A stretch of DNA of 64,000 nt, from contig NZ_BAABIA010000005.1 in the NCBI RefSeq assembly GCF_039542385.1, forward strand, positions 248,001 to 312,000. The letters are read 5' to 3'. Within the stretch, counting starts at the first letter, position 1, and each line of letters begins with the position of its first letter. Below are positions 8,279 through 17,315 of this stretch, piece by piece. Both the position numbers and the translations under genes were made by a program. The notes under the pieces are model-generated. The model saw nothing but the letters and a program-made list of their open reading frames with translations, was not told where the DNA came from and ran no database searches. Origin of the DNA: Prosthecobacter algae (GTDB lineage Bacteria; Verrucomicrobiota; Verrucomicrobiia; Verrucomicrobiales; Verrucomicrobiaceae).

Positions 8279-11200
8279 CGATAAGCTCACTGCGCCTGCT
8301 TCAGGGTCGGTGTCGGCCATGCCATTGCTGATGAAGAAGCCCACTCCGGAAGGTTCCGTGCCTTGCAGCAGGATGCCCTGGAAGACAGGCTGTTTCTTCT
8401 GAGGCTGTGCCCAGTCAGGCTCAAAGGAGCCCGAGAAAAGCCCGGTCACTGGAGAGACTTTCAACGTCACCGTTTTATCGTTAGCAGGGGTTTTGATCAC
8501 CTTGTTACCCAAGATGGTCAGGTTTTGCTTCTCCACGGGCGACACCAGCCTTCCATTCTCAAAGCGCAGCACCGTGGCACCAGTCGTGGTCGGCAGAATC
8601 TGCTGCACCGTCAGGCGAGGCTGAAACGCAGAACCGATGGTATCGACCTGCAGCCCGTCCGGCCAGCCTGCGGTGTAGAGCTGAGTGACAGGTTTGGGGG
8701 TCTCCACAACGGCAGGCCTGAACCAGAGGCAGCCCTCGCCGCTGACAGCACCCTCATCAGGGTTCACCAGCAACGTGCCAACGAAGCTTCCGCCCTTCAC
8801 CTTGGCTGACGCTCCCGGTGTGGGGATTTGGACAAAGACGGGGACCTGTCGGGAGGGTCGATAGAGCGAGCTGGCCGTGATCTTTGTTCCATCGGCCAGA
8901 ACTCCTACCAAAGAGACCTTTCCTTGATTGGAAAACGTCAGCGCGGCATAGCCCGCTCCCTGGGGGAACGTCTTTACATCTCGAATTGGCAACTGCGCCT
9001 TTGCCGGCCACGCCAAGGTGTAGTACCCCTGCGAGGCAGAAAGATTCAACAGAGCCCGAGGAACGAGAAAGTTCTTGTGAAAGTGAGCCGGACTGGCAAG
9101 CCCCTCGCTGACGTTTTCGGCAGATCCCCTCACAGTGGCCTGCAAGCCAACCTCAGACCAAGTCATGCTGAGGCGAAGTCCCGGCAACTCTAGCTCGCTG
9201 ACAAAGGTTTTGCCGGTCTTAAACCACACGGTACCATCCCCGTTCAGCAATGCCGTGAAGGCATGAATGCCGCCATTCATCAGCAGCTTGCCGCTCAGGC
9301 TTGCGGTGGCTTGCACCAGAGTCGCTGTGAACTGCCCGACAGAGGCGTTGCTCCTCTCCGTGTCTCCTGTGGGAAGAATGAGGCCCAGATAGGCAAGGTT
9401 GCCCCCGCCATAATGCAACGCAGCTCCTTTGAGGAAAGGATTGGCTGAAAAGACCGCCGTCATGGGAGAGACGCCCGTCTCAGGCACCGTGAAGCTAATG
9501 GTATGAGATGTGGGGTCAGCGCCGGCCGGAGCATTTTCCCAATGATGAAAAAGGTAGCCTGCCGGGATGGTCGTGCTAATGGAGATCCGCGAGCCCGCCA
9601 GCACTGCCGGAAAACCTGTGTGGGAGGTCGCACTTCCCCATCCCTTGGGAGATCCAGTGACCGTGAATTTGCCCACATTCGCGGGGACGGTCGAATTGGG
9701 AAGGAACTGCCGCTGCAGCCTTACCAGGAAATGACGTTCAAAGGTGCGGGTGAGTACCGTGGAATTGCCCTTGAGGTCGTAGGCCGTCACGGTGAGAACA
9801 GACTCGGAACTGTCGTCTTCAAGCACTTCGGCACTGAAATTCACGGAGGTAGATTGGGTGGCCGAATGAAGTGTCGCCCGAACGGGTTCCCCGCCATTGA
9901 GAGAAACCTCCACCCGATCCAGCCCCATCGCATCTCCTGCAGTGCCCGTGATCCTTCTGGGAAGAACAAGATGCTTGTCCTTAGCGGAAGGAGAGGTGAG
10001 CGCCAAAGTGGGTGCCAGCATGTCCTCTGCCAATACCTGAATCTCGGCAAACGCGCGAGGTGAGGCCGTATTACCGTCCGAGGCATCGGTAAGAATCAGC
10101 GCGAAACGCAGGTTAGGCACCCCGGTTCCGCCACGCGGGATAAGGGTTACAGGGATCTGCTTCGTCATTTCCCCCTCGGCGAAATCCAGGGTCAGGGACA
10201 GGGGTTGAAAGTCCACCTCTCCTACACCTGTGGAAAAAGGCGGAACGCTGGTGGGATTGAGCTCCGTGGTGCGTAATTTTACACTGAAGGCTGAGGTTCT
10301 TCCTGTACGAGACACCGGAACCAGCAGCTCTTCCGTCCCTTGGTTCACCACGTACCTGGAAGCATCAAAGCTGACCTGGGCAGGTGCTACGACCTCCAGT
10401 TTCACCCTAAACGACAACAACGGACGGCCCGGATCATCACTAGGAATGAAGACTTCACCTTCATGAACACCTACAACCAACCCTAGACCGAGGCTGAGAT
10501 AGACCACCCTGTCAGCACCCGGTGACAAGGGGGCCGTGGAGGATAGCGAGGCAAAAAAAGGAGCGTTGGACGACTGAATCTGGACCCGGGGGCTGCCGGT
10601 TAGATTAATCGTCGAAGTTCCCGTGTTGCGTAAGGTGAAGGCATATTGTTTCGACTGAACCGTGGTGAGAATACCCAGATCCACCAGGGCGCCTTCGGCA
10701 ACGGTGGCATCTCCAGGCCCCTCTAGCTCCAAAGCAGGAGCCGTGGCGGCAGCCGGACTCCCGCGGACGATGCGGTGATTCTGCCAATCCACAACATACA
10801 GGCCACCATCGCCGTCCAAGGCGAGAGCCTGAGGGGAACAGAACCCCGCATTCATGGCCCTGCCATCCTGTCCGCCGATGTTTCCAGGGGTGCCGCCGAT
10901 GATGCTAACCACGCCAGACGCTCCCCTCATGCGGATGACATGATTGCCAGTATCCGCGACGTAGATATTCCCCGCAGCATCCACGATCACGCCTTGAGGT
11001 GAAGACAGTCCGTCTTCAGGCCCCATGATGGTCGTGACTTGGCCATCGGGCGCGATTTTCCGAATCTTGTGATTGCCCGTATCCGCCACATACAGATTAC
11101 CCGAGGCATCGGAAAACAAACCACGGGGCTGGTTAAAGCGAGCCGCAGTGCCCAGGCCGTCCTGGTCGCCTCGCACGCCCCCTGCTACGCGGGTGGGGAT

Positions 11201-12715
11201 GAGCTGGGGAAGCTGTCGGGTGGCTCTGCAAATGCTATCGGTATTCTCATCAATGATGTAGACATTGCCATCAGGCGTTTCCGTGATGGCCACCGGTCTT
11301 TCCTGAAACAAGTCGTATGCTTTCTGGATCGTGCCGTCCATGTTGACCTTACTCACTTCGTGATCGGACGCTTGAACCGTCAAAAGGTAACCGTTTCGGC
11401 TCAATGCCATGTCCGAGAGGCCACCGACGTGGGAATCACCTTCTGACGAATTCATCAGGCCGTGCGCGCCGACGATGCCTGCAAAAGTGCTGACCAATCC
11501 TTCAGGGGTGATCTTGCGGATCGTCCCATTGCCTGAGTCCGCCACATAGATCTGCCCATCAGGCTGGACGCAAAGGGCGGAAGGCCACAGAAACCGGGCG
11601 CTGCTTCCCTGCCCATCGGCGCTCCCTCGGCTGCCCACACTTCCGGCAACGGTCGTGAGTTGGTTGGAAAAAGAAAGTTTGCGAAGGGTATTGCTGATGT
11701 TGTCGGCAATGTAAATGTCCCCTATCGAATTCGCCGCCAGTCCTCGGGGATTGTGGAAGCGAGAGGTTCCCACACCTCCATCGGCCGTTCCATGCCGGCC
11801 CTTCACGCCAGCCACGATGGATTTGTCACCCCTCGTCGGATCAATCTGATAGACCACACCGTAGGCCTCATCGGTAACAAAAAGTTGGTTTCGGGCCCAG
11901 ACGATATGGGCCGGATAGACAAACCACTCGTTGTGAAAGTTCCAAGAAGCTAGCGTGCTGGAACTGCCGACCGTTGGCAGCTTGCGAATCGCATCATTAC
12001 CTGTGTCCGCTACGTAAAGATTGCCCAGATTGTCCAGGGTCACATCACTGGGCTGTTTGAAACGAATGGTCCCACCAGTTCCCTGAACGTGGCCTTCCGT
12101 TCCAGCCTTGCCAGCAAAGGTCGTCACCTGGCCCTCCGGGGTGATCTTACGGAGGGTGTGATTCGCAGGGTCCGGCAGAAAGATGACACCGTTGGAGGTG
12201 ACTGCAATACCGCGCAACGGCCCGAAACGTGCGGCGGCTCCGGCACCGTCCACAGCACCACTCTCTCCCGGCATGCCAGCCAAGGTGGTCACAGCACCTT
12301 GAGGCGTCACTTTGCGTACGGTGTGGTTGTCCGTCACGTACAGGTTGCCCTGACCGTCCACAGCGATGCCATAGGGATCGTTGAATTCGGCGGTCGCTCC
12401 AGCACCGTCAGTGCTGCCTTGCGTGCCGCCGGCAACGACCACAACTTGTCCCGATGGCAGAACTTTGCAGATCCGGAAGTGTCCTGGGTCCGTCACATAC
12501 ACGGCTCCGCTGGAGTCCGTGGCCACATCATTCGGTGACTTGAACTGGTTCCTCGCCTCCGCATTCGTTAGCTCATTGGGGTAACCTGCGAAGTTTGTCC
12601 AATCAAACACCTGCCCACAGGCGGGAATGGCAGCCCAGCATGCTGCAAATACACAACTTCTCTTCAACAAGCGCAGAGGCCACCATGGGTGTTTTGAACA
12701 TTGATCTACAGTCAT
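8264..12715 (-). CDS. Large secreted NHL-repeat protein with Calx-beta and InlB-like domains
   Basis: I place the start at the ATG at 12715, because the longer open frame up to 13075 would overlap the hydrolase gene. This gives about 1,483 residues. A signal peptide ends near PACG. Residues of about 40-640 are NHL-type beta-propeller repeats with recurring phrases such as NLYVADTGNHVIRK and TTLAG. Next come an abnormal-spindle-like beta domain (TVAEGALVDLG), a Calx-beta domain (VSFDASRYVVNQG), an Ig-like domain, and a divergent InlB B-repeat (GYLFHHWENAP). The C-terminal 400 residues look like a passenger or adhesive beta region. It is probably cell-surface or extracellular. The last residues and stop codon come from a COG0523 gene remnant, so the natural C-terminus may have been replaced. 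Confidence 0.8.
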   Translation of the reverse strand: MTVDQCSKHPWWPLRLLKRSCVFAACWAAIPACGQVFDWTNFAGYPNELTNAEARNQFKSPNDVATDSSGAVYVTDPGHFRICKVLPSGQVVVVAGGTQGSTDGAGATAEFNDPYGIAVDGQGNLYVTDNHTVRKVTPQGAVTTLAGMPGESGAVDGAGAAARFGPLRGIAVTSNGVIFLPDPANHTLRKITPEGQVTTFAGKAGTEGHVQGTGGTIRFKQPSDVTLDNLGNLYVADTGNDAIRKLPTVGSSSTLASWNFHNEWFVYPAHIVWARNQLFVTDEAYGVVYQIDPTRGDKSIVAGVKGRHGTADGGVGTSRFHNPRGLAANSIGDIYIADNISNTLRKLSFSNQLTTVAGSVGSRGSADGQGSSARFLWPSALCVQPDGQIYVADSGNGTIRKITPEGLVSTFAGIVGAHGLMNSSEGDSHVGGLSDMALSRNGYLLTVQASDHEVSKVNMDGTIQKAYDLFQERPVAITETPDGNVYIIDENTDSICRATRQLPQLIPTRVAGGVRGDQDGLGTAARFNQPRGLFSDASGNLYVADTGNHKIRKIAPDGQVTTIMGPEDGLSSPQGVIVDAAGNIYVADTGNHVIRMRGASGVVSIIGGTPGNIGGQDGRAMNAGFCSPQALALDGDGGLYVVDWQNHRIVRGSPAAATAPALELEGPGDATVAEGALVDLGILTTVQSKQYAFTLRNTGTSTINLTGSPRVQIQSSNAPFFASLSSTAPLSPGADRVVYLSLGLGLVVGVHEGEVFIPSDDPGRPLLSFRVKLEVVAPAQVSFDASRYVVNQGTEELLVPVSRTGRTSAFSVKLRTTELNPTSVPPFSTGVGEVDFQPLSLTLDFAEGEMTKQIPVTLIPRGGTGVPNLRFALILTDASDGNTASPRAFAEIQVLAEDMLAPTLALTSPSAKDKHLVLPRRITGTAGDAMGLDRVEVSLNGGEPVRATLHSATQSTSVNFSAEVLEDDSSESVLTVTAYDLKGNSTVLTRTFERHFLVRLQRQFLPNSTVPANVGKFTVTGSPKGWGSATSHTGFPAVLAGSRISISTTIPAGYLFHHWENAPAGADPTSHTISFTVPETGVSPMTAVFSANPFLKGAALHYGGGNLAYLGLILPTGDTERSNASVGQFTATLVQATASLSGKLLMNGGIHAFTALLNGDGTVWFKTGKTFVSELELPGLRLSMTWSEVGLQATVRGSAENVSEGLASPAHFHKNFLVPRALLNLSASQGYYTLAWPAKAQLPIRDVKTFPQGAGYAALTFSNQGKVSLVGVLADGTKITASSLYRPSRQVPVFVQIPTPGASAKVKGGSFVGTLLVNPDEGAVSGEGCLWFRPAVVETPKPVTQLYTAGWPDGLQVDTIGSAFQPRLTVQQILPTTTGATVLRFENGRLVSPVEKQNLTILGNKVIKTPANDKTVTLKVSPVTGLFSGSFEPDWAQPQKKQPVFQGILLQGTEPSGVGFFISNGMADTDPEAGAVSLSGADR

Positions 12716-12899
12716 CCTACTACACAATACCTCTGGAAACAGGAATGTCACCTTTATGCATATTTGAGCCAAAACCCTAAAATCAATACTAAATGACCTG
12801 CGTCTGGCTACTGCTGTTTGCGGAAGCCCACCCGCAGCTTCAGCACTCGGCTGCCGCCCCCTCCTCAGGCGTGGCCACCGGACTCTGAGCGAAATCCCT

Positions 12900-15008
12900 T
12901 CACATCTCCATTCCGTCCCTGGCAGTCCAAGGAGACATGTTCCGAAGCTTTTTGAAGCCAAGCGCATCGTAGCAATCCGGCAAATCGAAATGCGCCAGCA
13001 CGCCCGGCAGCATGACGGCATAGGGCCATTTGTATTCCGCATCTTCCGCAATGGACTGGAAAGAGGAGAGGGCATTTTTGAGGGTGACTTGCTTCACATC
13101 TTCAGACAACAAAGCGGCCAAACTGGCGACCAAAGCTCCCCAACCGCGCCCGGCGAGATGAATCTCCTGATGGCCAGCGGCGCGCAGGGCCTGGATGACC
13201 CGCAACACGTCAAACACCCGCTGGCCTAACAAAGGACGGTTCAACATCAGCCCGTGGGCCGCATAAAAATAGTGGCTGCCATAGGGCTTCAAGAATTGGT
13301 CCGCGCCGCAGGTATTCGGCTGGGACTCGCCGATGCCGCGAACGTCACAGCCATAGAAGGCGGCCTCAGGCTCGGCCTTGATCAGGCCCTGCACCCAGGC
13401 ATCGCCACGCATTTCGGCATCGGCGGAATGGTGCGAGATGTAAAGGACAGCACGCGGGGCCGCACCGGGCATGCGGGAGGTGAGAGCTTCCTCCTGCAGA
13501 CGGGTGACGAGGGCATGGATGCCAGGCTCGGTTTCCACCGTGTAGGTGCAGTAGGCTTTGGCCGGGTACTTGCGTGAACCCGCGCCACGAAGGATGCCGT
13601 AATCCGGGGCCGTAGCGGGCAGTGACGGCAGCCGCAGCACCTCGCGAACGGCTGTTTTTAAAGCCTCCCCCTTGAGGGCCTTGCGCTGTTTGGAAAGTTC
13701 TGCGGCCTTCTCCTGGGTGAAGGACATGAGGGTGCGGGACTTCAGCTCGGCCACCTGCCCTTTGGGCGCGCACAGCAGGGTTTCATCTTTCTCCAGGGTC
13801 AGCGTGGGCTCGGCGGCCACTTCGGGCAGGCCCGTGACCTTGTTGAAGAAACGGTACATCGCTTCGCGATTGGACTGCGAGTAACCATGTGGGTCCGGCC
13901 CGGTGTGGAGCTGGATGTTCTCAGGCTTGCCTAACAAGGTGTATAACTTTTTGAGTTGCTCATAGGCCTCGGCAGAACCACGGGCATCAAAGAAATCTTT
14001 CTCCTGCGCCATGATGATGACGGGTTTGGGTGCCATGGCGGCGAGGAAGTCCAGGTGATCCAGCCCCAGGGCCAGCACCTGCGGCGGGCACTGCTCCGTA
14101 TCCGCCGGCAGCTCGTTTTCCACATTGCGGCGGAAGGTGGTCACGAAGCAGGAGGGCGCACCCATGGTAAACCGTGGCTCCAGCCCGCAGAGCCAGGTGG
14201 TCTGCGTGCCACCGCCCGAGTTGCCCGTGACGCCCAGGTGCTGCGGATCCACTTCGTCTCGGGTGAGCAGGTAGTCGAGCGCGCGAATGCCATCCCAGGC
14301 AAACCAGGTGCCGAGGAACTCGCCGACTAGGATCTGGGAATTGCCCATCTGAATGTGCTCCGACACGCCGCCGCCGAGGCGTGACTTCAGGACTGCATTG
14401 TCCAGGTATTGGAAGCGTTCCCCCTGCCCGACGGGATCAATGAGGAAACAGAGGTGCCCGAGACGCGCCAAGCCCTGGGCAAAACTCTGGTAAGCCTCCG
14501 CCGCCTTGCCATTCAAGGAATGCCCACACAGGCCCACGGTCGCCGGCATCTTGCCCGTGCGCCCTTTCGGAACATAAAGATTGCCCGTGACGAAGTAACC
14601 CGGGCGGCTTTCAAAGATGATGTTTTCGATCCGGTACGCCTCACGTTCCACCACGCCCGTGACCTTCGCATTCAGCGGCGTCTTCTCGGGCAGCGGGCCA
14701 AAACTCTGACGGATGCGCTCCTGCACAGACTTCACATAAGCCTCAGCATCGGCCTGCGTTTTCAGCGCGGCTCGGTGGGCATTGCCCTGGGCTTCGATCT
14801 CGCGCACCGCATCCACCAGCCAGTCCTGCTGCATGCGCGGAAAACGGTTCAAGGAGGCGATGGCGGGCGTGCTGGTCGCTGGCTTCGCCACAGCATCTGC
14901 CGCCGCCGTGCCGCCAGCCCCGAGATGCGAAAGAAGAGGCAGGCTCAAAAGGCCGAAGCCGGTGGTCTGCAAAAAGTCGCGGCGTGGGGAGGTCGGGGAG
15001 CTGGGCAT
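12900..15008 (-). CDS. Tat-exported alpha/beta hydrolase, acetylxylan-esterase-like, two domains
   Basis: This 702-residue protein has a twin-arginine signal (RRDFLQ at 9-14 followed by a hydrophobic stretch), so it should be exported folded. The first half is an alpha/beta hydrolase of the acetylxylan esterase or dienelactone-hydrolase type, with the nucleophile elbow GNSGGG (Ser264) and a likely catalytic histidine in the DPHGYSQ segment. The second half looks like a further hydrolase domain (AVLYISHHSADAE, YGCDVRGIGESQ), but its elbow reads GRGWG with no serine, so it is probably inactive. Such proteins are common in verrucomicrobial polysaccharide-degrading genomes, but the substrate here is unknown. 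A remnant of a paralogue's 3' end lies at 8115-8201. Confidence 0.8.
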   Translation of the reverse strand: MPSSPTSPRRDFLQTTGFGLLSLPLLSHLGAGGTAAADAVAKPATSTPAIASLNRFPRMQQDWLVDAVREIEAQGNAHRAALKTQADAEAYVKSVQERIRQSFGPLPEKTPLNAKVTGVVEREAYRIENIIFESRPGYFVTGNLYVPKGRTGKMPATVGLCGHSLNGKAAEAYQSFAQGLARLGHLCFLIDPVGQGERFQYLDNAVLKSRLGGGVSEHIQMGNSQILVGEFLGTWFAWDGIRALDYLLTRDEVDPQHLGVTGNSGGGTQTTWLCGLEPRFTMGAPSCFVTTFRRNVENELPADTEQCPPQVLALGLDHLDFLAAMAPKPVIIMAQEKDFFDARGSAEAYEQLKKLYTLLGKPENIQLHTGPDPHGYSQSNREAMYRFFNKVTGLPEVAAEPTLTLEKDETLLCAPKGQVAELKSRTLMSFTQEKAAELSKQRKALKGEALKTAVREVLRLPSLPATAPDYGILRGAGSRKYPAKAYCTYTVETEPGIHALVTRLQEEALTSRMPGAAPRAVLYISHHSADAEMRGDAWVQGLIKAEPEAAFYGCDVRGIGESQPNTCGADQFLKPYGSHYFYAAHGLMLNRPLLGQRVFDVLRVIQALRAAGHQEIHLAGRGWGALVASLAALLSEDVKQVTLKNALSSFQSIAEDAEYKWPYAVMLPGVLAHFDLPDCYDALGFKKLRNMSPWTARDGMEM

Positions 15009-15076
15009 GGGGGAGAAAATACCCTCCCTACCGCCCCTTTCTTTCCCCAGGTTCCCCTGGCCTCAGGGCCCAAAAA

Positions 15077-15108
15077 AAGAGCGGGCCTTTCAGCCCGCTC
15101 TTCTTGAA
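15077..15108 (-). terminator. Rho-independent terminator of leuC
   Basis: Ten-base perfect arms aagagcgggc (15077-15086) and gcccgctctt (15093-15102) are separated by a 6-base loop. Read on the minus strand, the stem is followed by a run of Ts (the A-tract at 15072-15078). It lies 20-50 bases after the leuC stop, as expected of an intrinsic terminator. Confidence 0.85.
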
Positions 15109-15123
15109 GATCGTTGATCAGGA

Positions 15124-16539
15124 TCAACCAGCGATGGAGAACACTTCGCGGGCGTCAGCGATGCTGCCAGTCAGAGCAGCCGCAGCGACCATGACGGGGG
15201 ACATCAGCACGGTGCGACCCGTGGTGCTGCCCTGACGGCCTTTGAAGTTACGGTTGCTGGAGGACGCGCAGAGCTGGTCACCCACGAGTTTGTCGGGGTT
15301 CATGGCCAGGCACATGGAGCAGCCAGCATTGCGCCATTCGAAACCGGCTTCGGAGAAGACTTTGTCGAGGCCTTCCTGGCGGGCCATGACATCCACGATC
15401 TGGGAGCCGGGAACGGCGATGGCCTTGACGCCTGCGGCGACTTTCTTGCCCTTGATGAACTTGGCCACTTCGCGGAAGTCGCTGAGACGGCCGTTGGTGC
15501 AAGAACCGATGAAGGCGACGTCAATCTTGGTGCCCTTGATCGGCTCGCCCGCAGGCAGCTTCATGTAGTCCAGGGCGTCCTGGATGGAGATGCGGCCGGG
15601 TTCAGTCGTGGCGCTTTCAGGGGTCGGCACGTTTTCGGTGACGGCGATGGCTTGGTCCGGGCTGGTGCCCCAGGTGACGGTCGGCGGCACATCTTCGGCG
15701 CGGATGTTGACGATGTCGTCGTACTTAGCGTCCTTGTCGGAGGCCACTTCGCGCCACTTGGCGACGGTGCTGTCCCATTCTGCGCCTTGCGGGGAGTAGG
15801 GGCGGCCTTTGAGGTATTCAAAGGTCGTTTCATCCGGATTCACATAACCGCAGCGGGCACCACCTTCGATGGCCATGTTGCAGACGGTCATGCGCTCTTC
15901 CATCGTGAACTCGTCAAAGATATTGCCGCCGTATTCGTAGGCGTAGCCGATGCCGCCATTCGCCCCCAAGAGGCGGATGATGTGCAGAGCCACGTCCTTG
16001 GAGTAAACCCCAGGGCGAAGTTTGCCCTCCACATTGATGCGGCGGACTTTCATCTTGCCCATGGCCATGGTCTGGGTGGCCAGGATGTCGCGCACCTGCG
16101 TGGTGCCGATGCCGAAAGCGATGGCGCCAAAGGCTCCATGAGTGGCGGTGTGGGAGTCGCCACAAGCGATGGTGGTGCCTGGCTGGGTGATGCCCTGCTC
16201 TGGCCCGACGACGTGGACGATGCCCTGCTTGCCACTGGAAAGGCTGAAGTAAGTGATGCCGAATTCCTGAGCGTTCTTGTTCAGCTCCTGGATCATCGCT
16301 TCGGCGAGAGGATCGGAGAAAGGGGAGACTTGGCTGTCGGTCGGGACGATATGATCCACCGTCGCAAAGGTGCGGTGGGGGTAGGCCACCTTCAGATTGA
16401 GGTCGCGCAGCATGCCGAAGGCCTGAGGGCTGGTCACTTCATGCACCAGGTGGGTATCAATGAGAAGCTGCGTCTGGCCGTTCGCAAGAGTTCCGACGAC
16501 GTGAGATTCCCAGACTTTTTCGAAGAGTGTTTTGCCCAT
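15124..16539 (-). CDS. leuC: 3-isopropylmalate dehydratase large subunit
   Basis: This is the large subunit of isopropylmalate isomerase, which converts 2- to 3-isopropylmalate in leucine synthesis using a 4Fe-4S cluster. It has 471 residues, the normal length. Family motifs include [17 protein letters not shown] near the start, [20 protein letters not shown] in the first domain, GSCTNGR with a cluster cysteine, and a second cysteine pair in [12 protein letters not shown]. The small subunit gene leuD is not adjacent on either side, so it must lie elsewhere. A strong terminator follows, so the gene appears to be transcribed alone. Confidence 0.96.
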   Translation of the reverse strand: MGKTLFEKVWESHVVGTLANGQTQLLIDTHLVHEVTSPQAFGMLRDLNLKVAYPHRTFATVDHIVPTDSQVSPFSDPLAEAMIQELNKNAQEFGITYFSLSSGKQGIVHVVGPEQGITQPGTTIACGDSHTATHGAFGAIAFGIGTTQVRDILATQTMAMGKMKVRRINVEGKLRPGVYSKDVALHIIRLLGANGGIGYAYEYGGNIFDEFTMEERMTVCNMAIEGGARCGYVNPDETTFEYLKGRPYSPQGAEWDSTVAKWREVASDKDAKYDDIVNIRAEDVPPTVTWGTSPDQAIAVTENVPTPESATTEPGRISIQDALDYMKLPAGEPIKGTKIDVAFIGSCTNGRLSDFREVAKFIKGKKVAAGVKAIAVPGSQIVDVMARQEGLDKVFSEAGFEWRNAGCSMCLAMNPDKLVGDQLCASSSNRNFKGRQGSTTGRTVLMSPVMVAAAALTGSIADAREVFSIAG

Positions 16540-16701
16540 GGTGTGTGAAGGATACGTTCCCGGCTGCCGGGTGGAGGCAAACCGGGGGCAACCAGACTAG
16601 CACGATTTCCCAGGAGTGCAATTCACCGCGAAAAAATGTCATTTTCCGGCTCTGGACGGCGGTTTTTGCCCATGGAAGGGCGGATACGGCGCGAAAAAAC
16701 T

Positions 16702-17241
16702 CTACGAGCCCGCCAAAGTCTGCCGTGCCGTCTGCTCGGTGAGCAGCTTGGAGGCGTTCACCTCCACCAGGCTTTCGCGGCCGAGGAATTCGAGGAGGAT
16801 TTTGACGCGGTCCTGCCCGCTGTGGATGCTATTGACGATGCCTTTCAAGCCGCGCATGGGGCCTTCGGTGAGCTCCACCGTGTCTCCCACTTTCATGTCC
16901 ACCTGGACTTCCTTGATGTCCTGGCCGTCCATCTCTTCGCGAATGAGTTGGATGACCCGGTCCGAGACGGAGACCATCTGGTCGCCGAAGTCCACGATGC
17001 GGATGACATTCTGCGAATGCCGCACCGCCCGCAAGGACTGGGCGGGGACAAAACGCGCAAAGAAGTAGCTGGGAAACAGCGCCTCGAGAAACCACACCTT
17101 GCCCCGCCGCGTGTTCCGCTGAAAGCGGATGCGCGGGCAGTAAGTCTGCACCTCAGGCAGGCCGAGCATCATGGCGGCGGCCAGATGCTCGCACTTGGGC
17201 TTGGAGTGAATGACGTACCACGCGGGCTGGTCAGATAGCAT
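16702..17241 (-). CDS. NusG-family transcription elongation factor paralogue
   Basis: This 179-residue protein has a NusG N-terminal domain (WYVIHSKPKCEH, YCPRIRF, LFPSYFFARF) and a C-terminal KOW motif (VELTEGPMRGLKGIV). The first domain binds the polymerase clamp, and the KOW domain links to partners such as Rho or the ribosome. The form resembles the RfaH/UpxY-type specialised paralogues rather than housekeeping NusG, which normally sits between secE and rplK. Its target operon is unknown. It lies downstream of the RNase R gene on the same strand, separated by 74 bases. Confidence 0.85.
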   Translation of the reverse strand: MLSDQPAWYVIHSKPKCEHLAAAMMLGLPEVQTYCPRIRFQRNTRRGKVWFLEALFPSYFFARFVPAQSLRAVRHSQNVIRIVDFGDQMVSVSDRVIQLIREEMDGQDIKEVQVDMKVGDTVELTEGPMRGLKGIVNSIHSGQDRVKILLEFLGRESLVEVNASKLLTEQTARQTLAGS

Positions 17242-17315
17242 GAGGGCGGAGGATGCAACGGCTGGCAGGACGGGGCAACTTCAAACCGGAGGGCTTTGAG
17301 GGGAACGCGGTGACC

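Noticed and set aside
12716-13075. Upstream extension of the NHL-repeat gene
   Set aside because: It overlaps the 3' end of the hydrolase gene on the same strand and puts about 120 unlike residues before a good signal peptide.
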